From positions 744,001 to 808,000 of the forward strand of contig NZ_JACRSO010000001.1 of the NCBI RefSeq assembly GCF_014384745.1: DNA of 64,000 nt, read 5' to 3'. Numbering within the stretch: the first letter of the stretch is position 1; each line of letters opens with the position of its first letter. Below the pieces are notes generated by a model, which was given only the letters and a program-made list of their open reading frames with translations, was not told the origin of the DNA and searched no databases. Of the stretch, positions 16,812 to 24,921 are shown one piece after another. The stretch comes from Luoshenia tenuis. Lineage in GTDB: Bacteria > Bacillota > Clostridia > Christensenellales > GCA-900066905. A program made the translations under genes and the position numbers.

Positions 16812-17873
16812 TTAGCAGCGGGTCCCCTTTGCCGCCGGTTTACAGTCTCCCCGGTCGGTCACGATGGTATACCCGATGGCCTGCATCCTTCTTTGCAGGG
16901 CGGCCAGGTGCTCGGCTGCCTCCTCGCCGGTGGCGATCTTGTTATCGTAAAGCAGGTACTTTTTGCGCACGGAGAGCGGGGAAAGGTTGGGCATCACCAC
17001 GTTGGCCCCCGCAAGGATCCCCATCTCCCGCCCTTTGGGGCTGATGGTACCCAGCGCCGTAGTGGCCGGCAGCAGGGCACCCGGCAGCATCAGGCGTAAA
17101 ATGCCCAGCAGGTAGACCGTCATCTCCAAGCTGCCCGCCTTAAAGTCCTTAAAGGGCGTATCACGATGAGGGATAAAGGGCCCAATGCCCACCATATGCG
17201 GGCGCAGCTGGGATAGAAACTGCAGGTCCTGTGCCAGGTGCTCCAGCGTTTGGTAGGGCGAGCCTACCATAAAGCCGCTGCCCACCTGGTAACCGATGCG
17301 CTTTAGCGCATACAGGCAGGCCTTGCGGTGCTCCAGCGTCAATCCCTGCGGGTGCAGCCTGGCGTAGTGCTCCGGGTCGGCCGTTTCATGCCGCAGCAGG
17401 TAGCGGTTCGCCCCGGCCGCAAAGAGCCGGCGGTAGCTTTCCTCGCTGCGCTCGCCAATGGACAGGGTAATGGCGCAATCTGGCCAGCCCTCCCGCATGG
17501 CGGACACGATATCGCATATCGCATCATCTGTAAAGCGGCCGTCCTCCCCGCCCTGCAATACAAAGGTACGAAAACCCAGGGCATAGCCTTCCTCGCAGCA
17601 GGATAGAATATCCTCCTTCGTCAGGCGGTAGCGCTGCGCACAGGCGTTAGAGCGGCGGATGCCGCAATAAAAGCAATCATTCTTACAGTAGTTGGTAAAT
17701 TCGATCAAGCCGCGCACGTAGATCGCATTGCCATAGTAGCGCTGGGCGGTTTGCCGGGCACGGGCAAACAGCGCTTCGCGCACCGTTTCGTTCTGATACT
17801 GACTGAGGATCTCCACCCATTGCCGGGTATCAAATTGCTCTCCCGATGCTAAACGGTCCATCCAATGGGCCAT
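16812..17873 (-). CDS. hydE: [FeFe]-hydrogenase maturation radical SAM protein HydE
   Basis: Radical S-adenosylmethionine enzyme of 353 residues needed to build the 2Fe subcluster of [FeFe]-hydrogenase; it is thought to process the iron complex made by HydG. The cluster motif is CKNDCFYC (Cys63, Cys67, Cys70), preceded by LIEFTNY as in HydE and the biotin-synthase group. Also seen are FRTFVLQGGED and the late GPFIPHRDTPF. Start ATG at 17873 has GGAGG five bases upstream. It is the last gene of hydGFE, 11 bp after hydF. The hydrogenase structural genes are not in the window. Confidence 0.95.
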   Translation of the reverse strand: MAHWMDRLASGEQFDTRQWVEILSQYQNETVREALFARARQTAQRYYGNAIYVRGLIEFTNYCKNDCFYCGIRRSNACAQRYRLTKEDILSCCEEGYALGFRTFVLQGGEDGRFTDDAICDIVSAMREGWPDCAITLSIGERSEESYRRLFAAGANRYLLRHETADPEHYARLHPQGLTLEHRKACLYALKRIGYQVGSGFMVGSPYQTLEHLAQDLQFLSQLRPHMVGIGPFIPHRDTPFKDFKAGSLEMTVYLLGILRLMLPGALLPATTALGTISPKGREMGILAGANVVMPNLSPLSVRKKYLLYDNKIATGEEAAEHLAALQRRMQAIGYTIVTDRGDCKPAAKGTRC

Positions 17874-17884
17874 GGCCGCCTCCT

Positions 17885-19084
17885 TTATCGTCCGGCAAAG
17901 CTGATCTTATCCAATATCCCAGTCAGCTTTGCCAGCGCCACGCCGTAGTTGGTAATGGGTACATCCGCCGCCTGGGCCGCTTCGATGCGGCTGAGCACAT
18001 ACTTGCGGTTGAACATGCATCCGCCGCAGTGGATCACCAGATCGTAGGGCGACAGATCCTTGGGGAAATCTACCCCCGCCACGATGTCGATTTGCATCTG
18101 CTGTCCATAGCGGGCGCGCAGGGCCCGGGGGATCTTGACCCGGCCGATATCCTCGGAGAGCGGCGCATGGGTGCAGGCCTCGGCGATCAGCACGCGGGAA
18201 CCCGGCCCCAGCTTGTCGATGGCCGCGGCGCCCGCCACAAAGGCATTGATATCCCCCTTGTAACCGGCAAAAAGGACCGAGAAAGAGGTCAGCAGGCTCT
18301 CCTGAGGCTTATGCTCATACACCTGTTTAAAGCACTGGGAATCGGTAATGATCAGCTTGGGCGCGTGCGCCAGCTGCTCTAACGCCAGCTCGTAGCGGTC
18401 CGCCGTGGTGGAGATGATCACACACTTTTTGTCCAGCAGTTCCCGGGTGGTCTGCACCTGGGGCAGGATCAGCCGGCCCTTAGGCGCCTGAATATCCTGG
18501 GGCATCACCAGCATCACCAGATCCCCGTCGCCTACCAGGTCTCCTGTTATGCTCTTGCGTTCGTAATCCTCCGGCAGGGCGCGCACCAGCGCTTCCCGCA
18601 AGTCAGTGATCCCTTCCCCTTTCAGCGCGCTGACGCAAACGGGCGTCTGTCCCAGCGCCTTTTCGGCCCGGGCCGCCAGCGCCTGCGCGTCCTTCAAAAT
18701 ATCGATCTTATTGATCACCGCGATCACGGGGATATTGCGCTTTTTCAGCTTTTCGATCCACTGCTTTTCTAAAGAAAGCTCTCCTTCGCTCAGCAGTACC
18801 AGCGCCATATCCGTGCGAGCCACGGCCTGCTCGGTCTTTTCCACGCGCAGGCGCCCCAGCTCGCCTTCATCGTCAAAGCCGGCGGTATCGATAAAGAGCA
18901 CCGGGCCGATGGGGTGCAGTTCCATCGCCTTATAGACCGGGTCTGTCGTGGTGCCCGCGTATTCCGAGACCAGAGCGGTGTTCTGCCCGGTCAGTGCGTT
19001 GATCAGCGAGGATTTGCCGCTGTTGCGCCGCCCGTAAAGGGCGATGTGCAGCCGGTTGGCGTTGGGCGTATTGGTAAGGCTCAT
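17885..19084 (-). CDS. hydF: [FeFe]-hydrogenase maturation GTPase HydF
   Basis: Scaffold GTPase of 399 residues on which the 2Fe subcluster is assembled and delivered to the hydrogenase. The N-terminal GTPase domain has the P-loop GRRNSGKSS, switch region TTTDPV, DTAGFDDEG and the NKID specificity motif; the C-terminal part carries cluster ligands EACTHAP and HCGGCMFNR. Length is normal. The ATG at 19084 is chosen over one 8 codons upstream because GAAGGGAG precedes it at proper distance. Lies between hydG and hydE in one operon. Confidence 0.95.
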   Translation of the reverse strand: MSLTNTPNANRLHIALYGRRNSGKSSLINALTGQNTALVSEYAGTTTDPVYKAMELHPIGPVLFIDTAGFDDEGELGRLRVEKTEQAVARTDMALVLLSEGELSLEKQWIEKLKKRNIPVIAVINKIDILKDAQALAARAEKALGQTPVCVSALKGEGITDLREALVRALPEDYERKSITGDLVGDGDLVMLVMPQDIQAPKGRLILPQVQTTRELLDKKCVIISTTADRYELALEQLAHAPKLIITDSQCFKQVYEHKPQESLLTSFSVLFAGYKGDINAFVAGAAAIDKLGPGSRVLIAEACTHAPLSEDIGRVKIPRALRARYGQQMQIDIVAGVDFPKDLSPYDLVIHCGGCMFNRKYVLSRIEAAQAADVPITNYGVALAKLTGILDKISFAGR

Positions 19085-19130
19085 CTTGTTCTTTCTCCCT
19101 TCCGTCAAAGGCTTTTGCCCTTACAGGCTC

Positions 19131-20576
19131 CTAGAACCTGAAATCGCGCTTGCCGCCCTCCATGTCGTGCAGGTGCTCCACCGCGATCTGGCGCACCTTG
19201 GGGTTGGTGATCTTGGGGATCTCCCGCTCGATCACTTCCATACCCACCTTGCGGGTCTCCGGGCTGGCGTAGTCCTCCAGGTACTCTTTCAGCGTCATCA
19301 GGGCGTTGGGGTGGCAGCAGTTGACGATCTGCCCGCTCTTGCAAAGCGCCATAAACCGGTCGCCCGTGCGCCCTTCCCGGTAGCAGGCCGTGCAGAAGGA
19401 GGGGATATGGCCGTTTTCCATCAGCCAGCGCACCACCTCATCGAGCGTACGCTGATCCGATACGTCAAACTGCTCGGTATCGTGGGGGCGTTCCTTTTCC
19501 GTATAGCCGCCCACCGATGTGCGGGAGCCGCCGCTGACCTGGGAGATGCCCAGCCGCAGCAGCTGCGAGCGCACCGCCTCGGATTCCCGGGTGGAGATGA
19601 TCATACCCGTATAGGGCACCGCCAGGCGGATGCAGGCCGTCAATTTAGCGAATATCTCATCGGAAATGCCGTTATCAAAGGCGTCCGGGTCGATGTCATC
19701 GGCATGTTTAACCCGCGGCACGCTGATGGTATGCGGCCCCACGCCATGCACCGCCTCCAAATGCTCCGCGTGCATCAACAGCCCCGCAAATTCGTATTTG
19801 TACAGTTCAAGGCCGAACAATACCCCCAGGCCCACATCGTCAATGCCGCCCTCCATGGCCCGGTCCATGGCCTCGGTATGGTAATCGTAGTCGTGCTTAG
19901 GGCCGGTGGGATGCAGCTTTAAGTAGCTCTCCTTATGGTAGGTTTCCTGGAACAGGATATAGGTGCCGATGCCCGCCTCTTTGAGCTTGCGGTAGTTCTC
20001 CACCGTGGTAGCGGCAATATTGACGTTCACCCGGCGGATATCCCCATTTTTATGGTGCACGCTGTAGATCGTCTTGATGCAATCCAAAATATACTCGATG
20101 GGGTTGTTCACCGGATCCTCCCCCGCCTCGATGGCCAGACGCTTATGCCCCATATCCTGCAGGGCGATCACCTCTGCGCGCACCTCTTCCTGCGTCAGCT
20201 TTTTACGGGGGATATGCTTGTTTTTCATATGATACGGGCAGTACACGCATCCGTTCACGCAGTAGTTGGACAGGTACAACGGCGCAAAGATCACGATGCG
20301 GTTACCATAAAACGCCTGCTTGATCTCTTCGGCGATCTGATAGATCTTTTCAATTTTCTCCGGAATATCGCAGGCCAGCAGAACCGAGGCCTCCCGGTGA
20401 CTCAGCCCCGCGCAGTGGTAACCGGTCGCCGTCTTGTGCGGGCGGGCCTTTTCCAAAATCTGGTCGATCAGCGCCTCGTTATGCTTGTTGGCCTCGGCAT
20501 AGGCCAACGTTTCCCTGATCTCTCCGTCGTTAATAAACTCTTCCGCCTTGTTGCTCTTTACGTCATAGATAGCCAT
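19131..20576 (-). CDS. hydG: [FeFe]-hydrogenase maturation radical SAM tyrosine lyase HydG
   Basis: Radical SAM enzyme of 481 residues that cleaves tyrosine to p-cresol, giving the CO and CN- ligands of the H-cluster. The N-terminal cluster motif is CVNGCVYC (Cys106, Cys110, Cys113), and the HydG-specific C-terminal cluster ligands are CTAC plus a later NCC segment, which separates it from the paralogue ThiH. The start at 20576 follows GGGGGAAGGAG; an open frame reaches 31 codons further but runs into the leader hairpin. First gene of hydGFE, preceded by a structured leader that ends in an intrinsic terminator. Confidence 0.95.
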   Translation of the reverse strand: MAIYDVKSNKAEEFINDGEIRETLAYAEANKHNEALIDQILEKARPHKTATGYHCAGLSHREASVLLACDIPEKIEKIYQIAEEIKQAFYGNRIVIFAPLYLSNYCVNGCVYCPYHMKNKHIPRKKLTQEEVRAEVIALQDMGHKRLAIEAGEDPVNNPIEYILDCIKTIYSVHHKNGDIRRVNVNIAATTVENYRKLKEAGIGTYILFQETYHKESYLKLHPTGPKHDYDYHTEAMDRAMEGGIDDVGLGVLFGLELYKYEFAGLLMHAEHLEAVHGVGPHTISVPRVKHADDIDPDAFDNGISDEIFAKLTACIRLAVPYTGMIISTRESEAVRSQLLRLGISQVSGGSRTSVGGYTEKERPHDTEQFDVSDQRTLDEVVRWLMENGHIPSFCTACYREGRTGDRFMALCKSGQIVNCCHPNALMTLKEYLEDYASPETRKVGMEVIEREIPKITNPKVRQIAVEHLHDMEGGKRDFRF

Positions 20577-20800
20577 AACAATCTCCTTCCCCCATCGCGG
20601 CGGCCTTGCGGGGCGCCTAAGCCCAAATGAAAAGGGCCCGGCAAGGGTGCAACCCGCCGGGCCCTGCAATACGCTTGCAGTACCATTCCAGCTTTGCGCT
20701 TCCCTTCCCGCTCGGGGCCAAGCCCCTCGCCGTTAGAACAAACGATAAAGATAAATTATTGTGCTTTTGGGTTCGGGCCGTTGCCCTCGCCCTTAAGCAA
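20577..20800 (-). ncRNA. Structured 5' leader of hydGFE, candidate cis-regulatory RNA
   Basis: About 220 nt between a plausible promoter and hydG. On the minus strand it can form, in order: GGGC-4-GCCC (20775-20786), GGGGC-3-GCCCC (20714-20726), a purine-rich AGCGGGAAGGGAAGCGCAAAGC block, CTGCAA-5-TTGCAG (20664-20680), and a terminator (20634-20664). A hairpin-rich leader that ends in a terminator ahead of a ribosome site is the usual form of a riboswitch or T-box. TGGTACTGC resembles the T-box core, and CGCAAAGC resembles part of c-di-GMP-I aptamers, but neither match is complete. Class unassigned. Confidence 0.5.
20625..20664 (-). terminator. Leader terminator upstream of hydG
   Basis: Stem GGGCCCGGC / GCCGGGCCC with an inner GGG-TTGCA-CCC pairing, then TTTTCATTT on the minus strand. 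It lies about 50 bp before the hydG start, downstream of the predicted promoter. Confidence 0.8.
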
Positions 20801-20804
20801 TTTC

Positions 20805-20833
20805 AGTTTATCACATCGTTAGAGATTTAACAA
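20805..20833 (-). promoter_or_regulatory. Possible promoter of hydGFE
   Basis: TTGTTA (20828-20833), 17-bp spacer, TAAACT (20805-20810) on the minus strand, at the start of the AT-rich block that divides hydG from the divergent desulfoferrodoxin gene. Confidence 0.5.
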
Positions 20834-20965
20834 TGTTATTCGGAAAATATTTCTAATATTTTATATCTATTAATTTACTATATCGTTAATATTCATTTTC
20901 TCCGCCGCATGAAACGCCGCCCCGACGCGCAAACTAGCACCAAACCAGGCAAAGGAGAAAAAGCT

Positions 20966-21349
20966 ATGAACAGCGAACCCCAATTTTTTATCTGCAACCA
21001 TTGCGGTAACCTGATCCACCTGCTGGAGAACGCGGGCGTGCCCATCGGCTGCTGCGGCGAGCCCATGCACCGCCTGCACCCCAATACGGCCGAAGCCGCC
21101 CAGGAAAAACACCTGCCCGTTTCCCAGGTCAATGGCAATGTTCTACAGGTCAGCGTGGGTTCCACCCACCATCCCATGTCCCAGGAGCACGCCATCCGCT
21201 GGGTCTATCTGCAAACCCAGCGAGGCGGGCAGCTTAAATACCTACAGCCCGATGAAGCGCCGCAGGTGCAGTTCACCCTGGATCAGGACAAAGCCATCGC
21301 CATTTACGCCTATTGCAACCTGCACGGCCTTTGGAAAGCCGAGGTCTAA
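20966..21349 (+). CDS. Desulfoferrodoxin (superoxide reductase)
   Basis: Two-domain superoxide reductase of 127 residues. The N-terminal rubredoxin-like centre uses CNHC (Cys10, Cys13) and the adjacent pair Cys29-Cys30. The catalytic centre keeps the classic E47-K48-H49 triad, His69 and His75 (STHHPM, QEHAIRW), and C-terminal Cys117 and His120 (CNLHG), the complete set of ligands for the square-pyramidal iron. It reduces superoxide to peroxide without making oxygen, typical of anaerobes. AAAGGAG precedes the ATG at 20966. Divergent from hydGFE, whose products need protection from oxygen. Confidence 0.95.
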   Translation: MNSEPQFFICNHCGNLIHLLENAGVPIGCCGEPMHRLHPNTAEAAQEKHLPVSQVNGNVLQVSVGSTHHPMSQEHAIRWVYLQTQRGGQLKYLQPDEAPQVQFTLDQDKAIAIYAYCNLHGLWKAEV

Positions 21350-21360
21350 AGGTATGATAA

Positions 21361-21389
21361 AGCACCCCGCCTTCCGGCGGGGTGCTTTT
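21361..21389. terminator. Intrinsic terminator between convergent genes
   Basis: AGCACCCCGCC / GGCGGGGTGCT stem, four-base loop, T4 on the plus strand and T3 on the minus strand. Serves the desulfoferrodoxin gene and may also stop the exonuclease transcript. Confidence 0.85.
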
Positions 21390-21444
21390 GCTATGCTTCT
21401 AACCGCTTGATCCATCATGAAAACGCCGCCCGGCGCATCCAGGG

Positions 21445-22200
21445 TTACGCCTTTACTTCCAGCCCCACCGGGCAGTGGTCGCTCCCCTGTATGTCCGCGT
21501 AGATCAGGCTGTCGCCCACCCTTTGCTCTAGGGCTTTGGACACGAGAAAGTAGTCGATCCGCCAACCGGCGTTATTGGCCCGCGCGCGGAACCGGTAGCT
21601 CCACCAGGTGTACTGTCCCTCCGCTTCCGGATAAAAATAGCGGAAGGTATCGGTAAACCCGCTGTCCAGCAGCTGGCTGAACTTGCCCCGCTCCTCATCG
21701 GAAAAGCCGGCATTGCCCCGGTTGGTCTTGGGATTTTTCAGGTCGATCTCCTGGTGCGCTACATTCATATCCCCGCAGACGATCACCGGCTTTTGGGCAT
21801 TCAGGGCCAGCAGGTACATTCTAAAGTCGTCCTCCCACTGCATCCGATAGGGCAGGCGTTTAAGCTCTGCCTGGGCGTTGGGCGTGTAGACGTTGACCAG
21901 GTAAAAATCCTGATATTCCAGGGTGATGGCACGGCCCTCATGGTCGTGCGCGTCGATCCCCAGCCCATAACGTACCGACAGCGGCTCAATACGGGTAAAT
22001 ACCGCCGTGCCGGAATAGCCCTTTTTCTCAGCGCTGTACCAAAACTGCTGATAACCCGGCAGCTCCACCTCCGCCTGCCCGGGCTGCATCTTGGTCTCCT
22101 GTATGCAGAAGATATCCGCATCCACGGCATTAAAAAAATCCAAAAAGCCTTTTTGCAAACAGGCCCTTAACCCGTTAACGTTCCAGGAAACGATCTTCAT
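21445..22200 (-). CDS. xth: Exodeoxyribonuclease III
   Basis: Class II AP endonuclease and 3'-exonuclease of 251 residues that acts in base-excision repair of oxidised DNA. Motifs are in order: SWNVNGLRA at the start, IFCIQETKMQ with the metal-binding Glu, VVNVYTPNAQ-type NVYTPN, VICGDMNVAH with the catalytic Asp/Asn pair, RGNAGFSDEER, TWWSYR, and the late GSDHCPVGLEV with the catalytic Asp-His. All catalytic residues are present. AAGGAG lies upstream of the ATG. The gene follows the GH31 glycosidase gene by about 20 bp on the same strand. Confidence 0.95.
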   Translation of the reverse strand: MKIVSWNVNGLRACLQKGFLDFFNAVDADIFCIQETKMQPGQAEVELPGYQQFWYSAEKKGYSGTAVFTRIEPLSVRYGLGIDAHDHEGRAITLEYQDFYLVNVYTPNAQAELKRLPYRMQWEDDFRMYLLALNAQKPVIVCGDMNVAHQEIDLKNPKTNRGNAGFSDEERGKFSQLLDSGFTDTFRYFYPEAEGQYTWWSYRFRARANNAGWRIDYFLVSKALEQRVGDSLIYADIQGSDHCPVGLEVKA

Positions 22201-22220
22201 TCGCGTCTAACTCCTTATTT

Positions 22221-24230
22221 CTAGCCTTGGATGGGCAGGGTAGCCCCATCCCGCAGGAAGAGCGGAATGCGCTCCAGCGGCGCCGCCGCAGTGATCGTCT
22301 GGCCGCCCTCATAAACCTGGCCGGTCCAGGCGCAGGTCCATTTAGAGCCCTTGGGCAGATATACCCGGCGCTCTCGCGCGCCCATCTGCGTAACCGGGGC
22401 TACCAGCAGCTTTTCGCCAAACAGGTAGCTGTCCTCCTCGCCCCAGGCGGCCTCGTCCTGCGGGAACTCGTAAAACAGCGGGCGGATCACCGGGGTGCCC
22501 TTTTCGTGGGCCTGCCGCATCAGCTCCCGGATATAGGGGCGCAGCCGCTCGCGCAGGAATAAGTATTCCTTTAATATCTCATAGTTATCCTCGCCATAGC
22601 TCCAAACCTCGTTGGGCCCGCCGGTGCCAAAGCTGCCCCCGCCGTTTTGCGCCTCCTTATAATCCATGGTGAAGGGCTTGCGGTATCCGTGCAGCCGAAA
22701 TACCGGCGAGAAACACCCAAACTGGAACCAGCGCACCAAACACTCTCTAAATTCGGGGTCGCTGGGGTCGCCCCCGGTAAAGCCGCCGATATCCGTGGTC
22801 CACCAGGGGATGCCGCACAGCCCCATGTTCAGCCCGATGGGGATCTGGGTGCGCAGGGCGTTAAAATCGGACTGGATATCTCCCGACCAAACGATGGCCC
22901 CATAGCGCTGGATGCCGGCCCAGGCGCAGCGCAGCAGGTTCATGGGGGCCTCAACGCCCGAGGCGATCATGCCATCGTAAAAGGTCTTGGCGTAGGCGCA
23001 GGGGTAGATGTTGCCCACCTGCAGGTCCGGCCCGGCGTAATAGCGGTAGTTGTCATAATCATAGGCGCTGTACTCGGGCTCCGCCTCGTCCAGCCAGAAG
23101 ATCTTCACGCCCTTATCAAAGTAGTTCTGCTTGGCCTTGCTCCAAACAAACTGCCGCGTGCCGGGGTTGGTGGGGTCCATAAACACCTGGTTGCCCAAAT
23201 ACTGCATATTGGTGCGCACGCCCCGGTCGGTATGCACCAGATACCCGTTTTCCAGCATCTCGTTATAGTTTTCGCAGTTCTGGTCCACCGTGGGCCATAC
23301 CGATACCATCAGCTCAATCCCCATCTGGTTCAGCTCCTCGACCATGGCCGCCGGGTCGGGGAAGTAGTCCGGGTCAAACCGCCAGGAGCCCTGCATGGGC
23401 CAATGGAAGAAATCCACCACGATCACATCCAGCGGCAGGCCGCGCCGCTTGTACTCCCGCGCCACCTCCAAAAGTTCCTCCTGGGTGCGGTAGCGCAGCT
23501 TGCACTGCCAAAAGCCCATGCCGTATTCCGGCATCATGGGCACCTTGCCGGTGGCATCGGCCAAGCGCTCTACGATATCGCTGGGCTTATCCCCGGCGAT
23601 GATCAAATAATCCATCTGACGGGTGGATTCGGCCACCCACTCGGTATAGTTCATGCCAAAGGTGGCCCGGCCCACCGCCGGGTTGTTCCACAAAAAGCCG
23701 TAACCTTTGCTGGAGAGCGCAAAGGGCACCGTGGCCTGGCTGTTGCGCTGGGCCAATTCCAGCGTGCAGCCCTTAAAGTTGAAAAACGGATCCTGATACT
23801 GCCCCATGCCAAAGATCCGCTCCTCCCGGTCCGACTCAAACCGCAGGGTCAAATGCATGTCCCCGCCGGGGATGGGGCGAAACTCCCGCGCGTCGATGCC
23901 CAGGGGGCTATGGTCGTTGTAGTCCTCTTTCTTGCGCCAGCGCTCTTCCAAGAGCTTTTCTCCACCGGCGTTGAAAAAGGTCAGCCGGCCATATTGGCCC
24001 ACCTTGCAGCGGATGTTGCCGTTTTCGATCTGCCCTAGCTGTCCATCGCACGCGATGGAGACCGCACCGTGCGCGGGCCGTTCCAGCAGCGCCCAATCCT
24101 GCGCCTCGTCGATCCTGGATACCTTGGCCGCGCGTACCCGCAACCCATCCCGGCCCCAAGGCTCAATCGTCAGCGTCTCCCCGTCGAAACGGTAGACCAG
24201 CTTGTCGCCCTCCTGTTTTAAAACTGCCAT
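22221..24230 (-). CDS. Glycoside hydrolase family 31 (alpha-xylosidase/alpha-glucosidase type)
   Basis: Retaining alpha-glycosidase of 669 residues with an N-terminal beta-sandwich and a TIM barrel. The catalytic nucleophile is Asp381 in FWLDEAEPE and the acid/base is Asp451 in VWSGDIQSDF; other family marks are GMGQYQDP, MPEYGMGFWQCKLRYRTQ and GIPWWTTDIGGF. The WLDEAEPE form is like YicI-type enzymes acting on alpha-xylosides or related sugars; the choice between xylose and glucose is not certain. No signal peptide, so it acts inside the cell on imported oligosaccharides. No sugar transporter gene is adjacent. Confidence 0.9.
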   Translation of the reverse strand: MAVLKQEGDKLVYRFDGETLTIEPWGRDGLRVRAAKVSRIDEAQDWALLERPAHGAVSIACDGQLGQIENGNIRCKVGQYGRLTFFNAGGEKLLEERWRKKEDYNDHSPLGIDAREFRPIPGGDMHLTLRFESDREERIFGMGQYQDPFFNFKGCTLELAQRNSQATVPFALSSKGYGFLWNNPAVGRATFGMNYTEWVAESTRQMDYLIIAGDKPSDIVERLADATGKVPMMPEYGMGFWQCKLRYRTQEELLEVAREYKRRGLPLDVIVVDFFHWPMQGSWRFDPDYFPDPAAMVEELNQMGIELMVSVWPTVDQNCENYNEMLENGYLVHTDRGVRTNMQYLGNQVFMDPTNPGTRQFVWSKAKQNYFDKGVKIFWLDEAEPEYSAYDYDNYRYYAGPDLQVGNIYPCAYAKTFYDGMIASGVEAPMNLLRCAWAGIQRYGAIVWSGDIQSDFNALRTQIPIGLNMGLCGIPWWTTDIGGFTGGDPSDPEFRECLVRWFQFGCFSPVFRLHGYRKPFTMDYKEAQNGGGSFGTGGPNEVWSYGEDNYEILKEYLFLRERLRPYIRELMRQAHEKGTPVIRPLFYEFPQDEAAWGEEDSYLFGEKLLVAPVTQMGARERRVYLPKGSKWTCAWTGQVYEGGQTITAAAPLERIPLFLRDGATLPIQG

Positions 24231-24256
24231 CGTTTCTCCCCCTTTTATCCTTTTGC

Positions 24257-24418
24257 CTATTTTTCTTTCCGCCGCTTTTTATCCCCTTTCATACAAGCCG
24301 GGGCGTAGCGCGGATGCTGCTCGTGATAGATCATACAGTTTTTACAATCCCCATGCCGGGGGCATTTGTGCTTTTTGCACGGGCAGGGCTCCTGCCTGCG
24401 TGCCTTGCTTTCCTCCAT
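24257..24418 (-). CDS. Small cysteine-rich protein
   Basis: A 53-residue basic protein with six cysteines, arranged as CPC, KCPRHGDCKNC and a final PACMK, able to bind zinc or an iron-sulfur centre. The start overlaps the GAGTAGG formed by the stop of the upstream membrane-protein gene, so translation is coupled. A longer frame exists but lacks a ribosome site. No family recognised with certainty; the CX(n)C spacing suggests a metal-binding knuckle. Confidence 0.6.
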   Translation of the reverse strand: MEESKARRQEPCPCKKHKCPRHGDCKNCMIYHEQHPRYAPACMKGDKKRRKEK

Positions 24419-24420
24419 AC

Positions 24421-24705
24421 CTACTCGCCGCTTGTCTGGGCGTCCCGTTGCCGGTCCAACCGCAGGTTGCGGTAATAAAGCAGCGTATCGGCCATCACCA
24501 TCACAAAGTTCAACACATACAGCCACAGCACGATATCCGGGCTGTACAGGATCTTATGGGTGATGCCCGCGGCATACCCTACCAGGATCGCGTAAGAAAA
24601 AGCGATGCTTTTCCCCTTGGCCGTGCGGCTGGTATACGAGCGGTAGATCGACATGGGCCAGGCCAGGCCAAAACAGATCAACATCATCGCCTCAAAAATA
24701 CTCAT
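24421..24705 (-). CDS. Small PQ-loop/SemiSWEET-like membrane protein
   Basis: A 94-residue protein with three hydrophobic helices. The first helix and loop (LAWPMSIYRSYTSRTAKGKSI) resemble a PQ-loop unit, where a proline in helix 1 and a basic, Lys/Ser-rich turn precede helix 2, as in SemiSWEET sugar carriers that work as dimers. A charged tail RNLRLDRQRDAQ ends the protein. The next gene encodes the small cysteine-rich protein, coupled by overlap of the stop and ribosome site. Substrate unknown. Confidence 0.65.
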   Translation of the reverse strand: MSIFEAMMLICFGLAWPMSIYRSYTSRTAKGKSIAFSYAILVGYAAGITHKILYSPDIVLWLYVLNFVMVMADTLLYYRNLRLDRQRDAQTSGE

Positions 24706-24921
24706 ACATACTCCTCCTCAACATCGTGTTAACCCGAAAATTATCTTACCCTACCGCCGCCCCGCTTGGCAACCCGGAAGCCATGGCCGCAGGGCCGGTT
24801 TTTCTGGCGATAGCTGGTTTTTTCTTCAAATTTCTCTCCATACATAAATCATATGGCATAAATAGCAAATATATATTTTACTTATTACCCGTTTTGTCCT
24901 AAAGTAGGGAATAGTGCTCCA

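Noticed and set aside
20577..20800. Firm T-box or c-di-GMP riboswitch call for the hydG leader
   Set aside because: Only fragments of either consensus are present: TGGTACTGC without the AGGG lead-in or a specifier loop I can place, and CGCAAAGC without the matching first strand. Left as unclassified.
22647..24038. 463-codon open frame on the plus strand opposite the GH31 gene
   Set aside because: Low-complexity, His/Pro/Gly-rich translation with no motif; a by-product of high-GC codon use in the GH31 gene, which has all its catalytic motifs.
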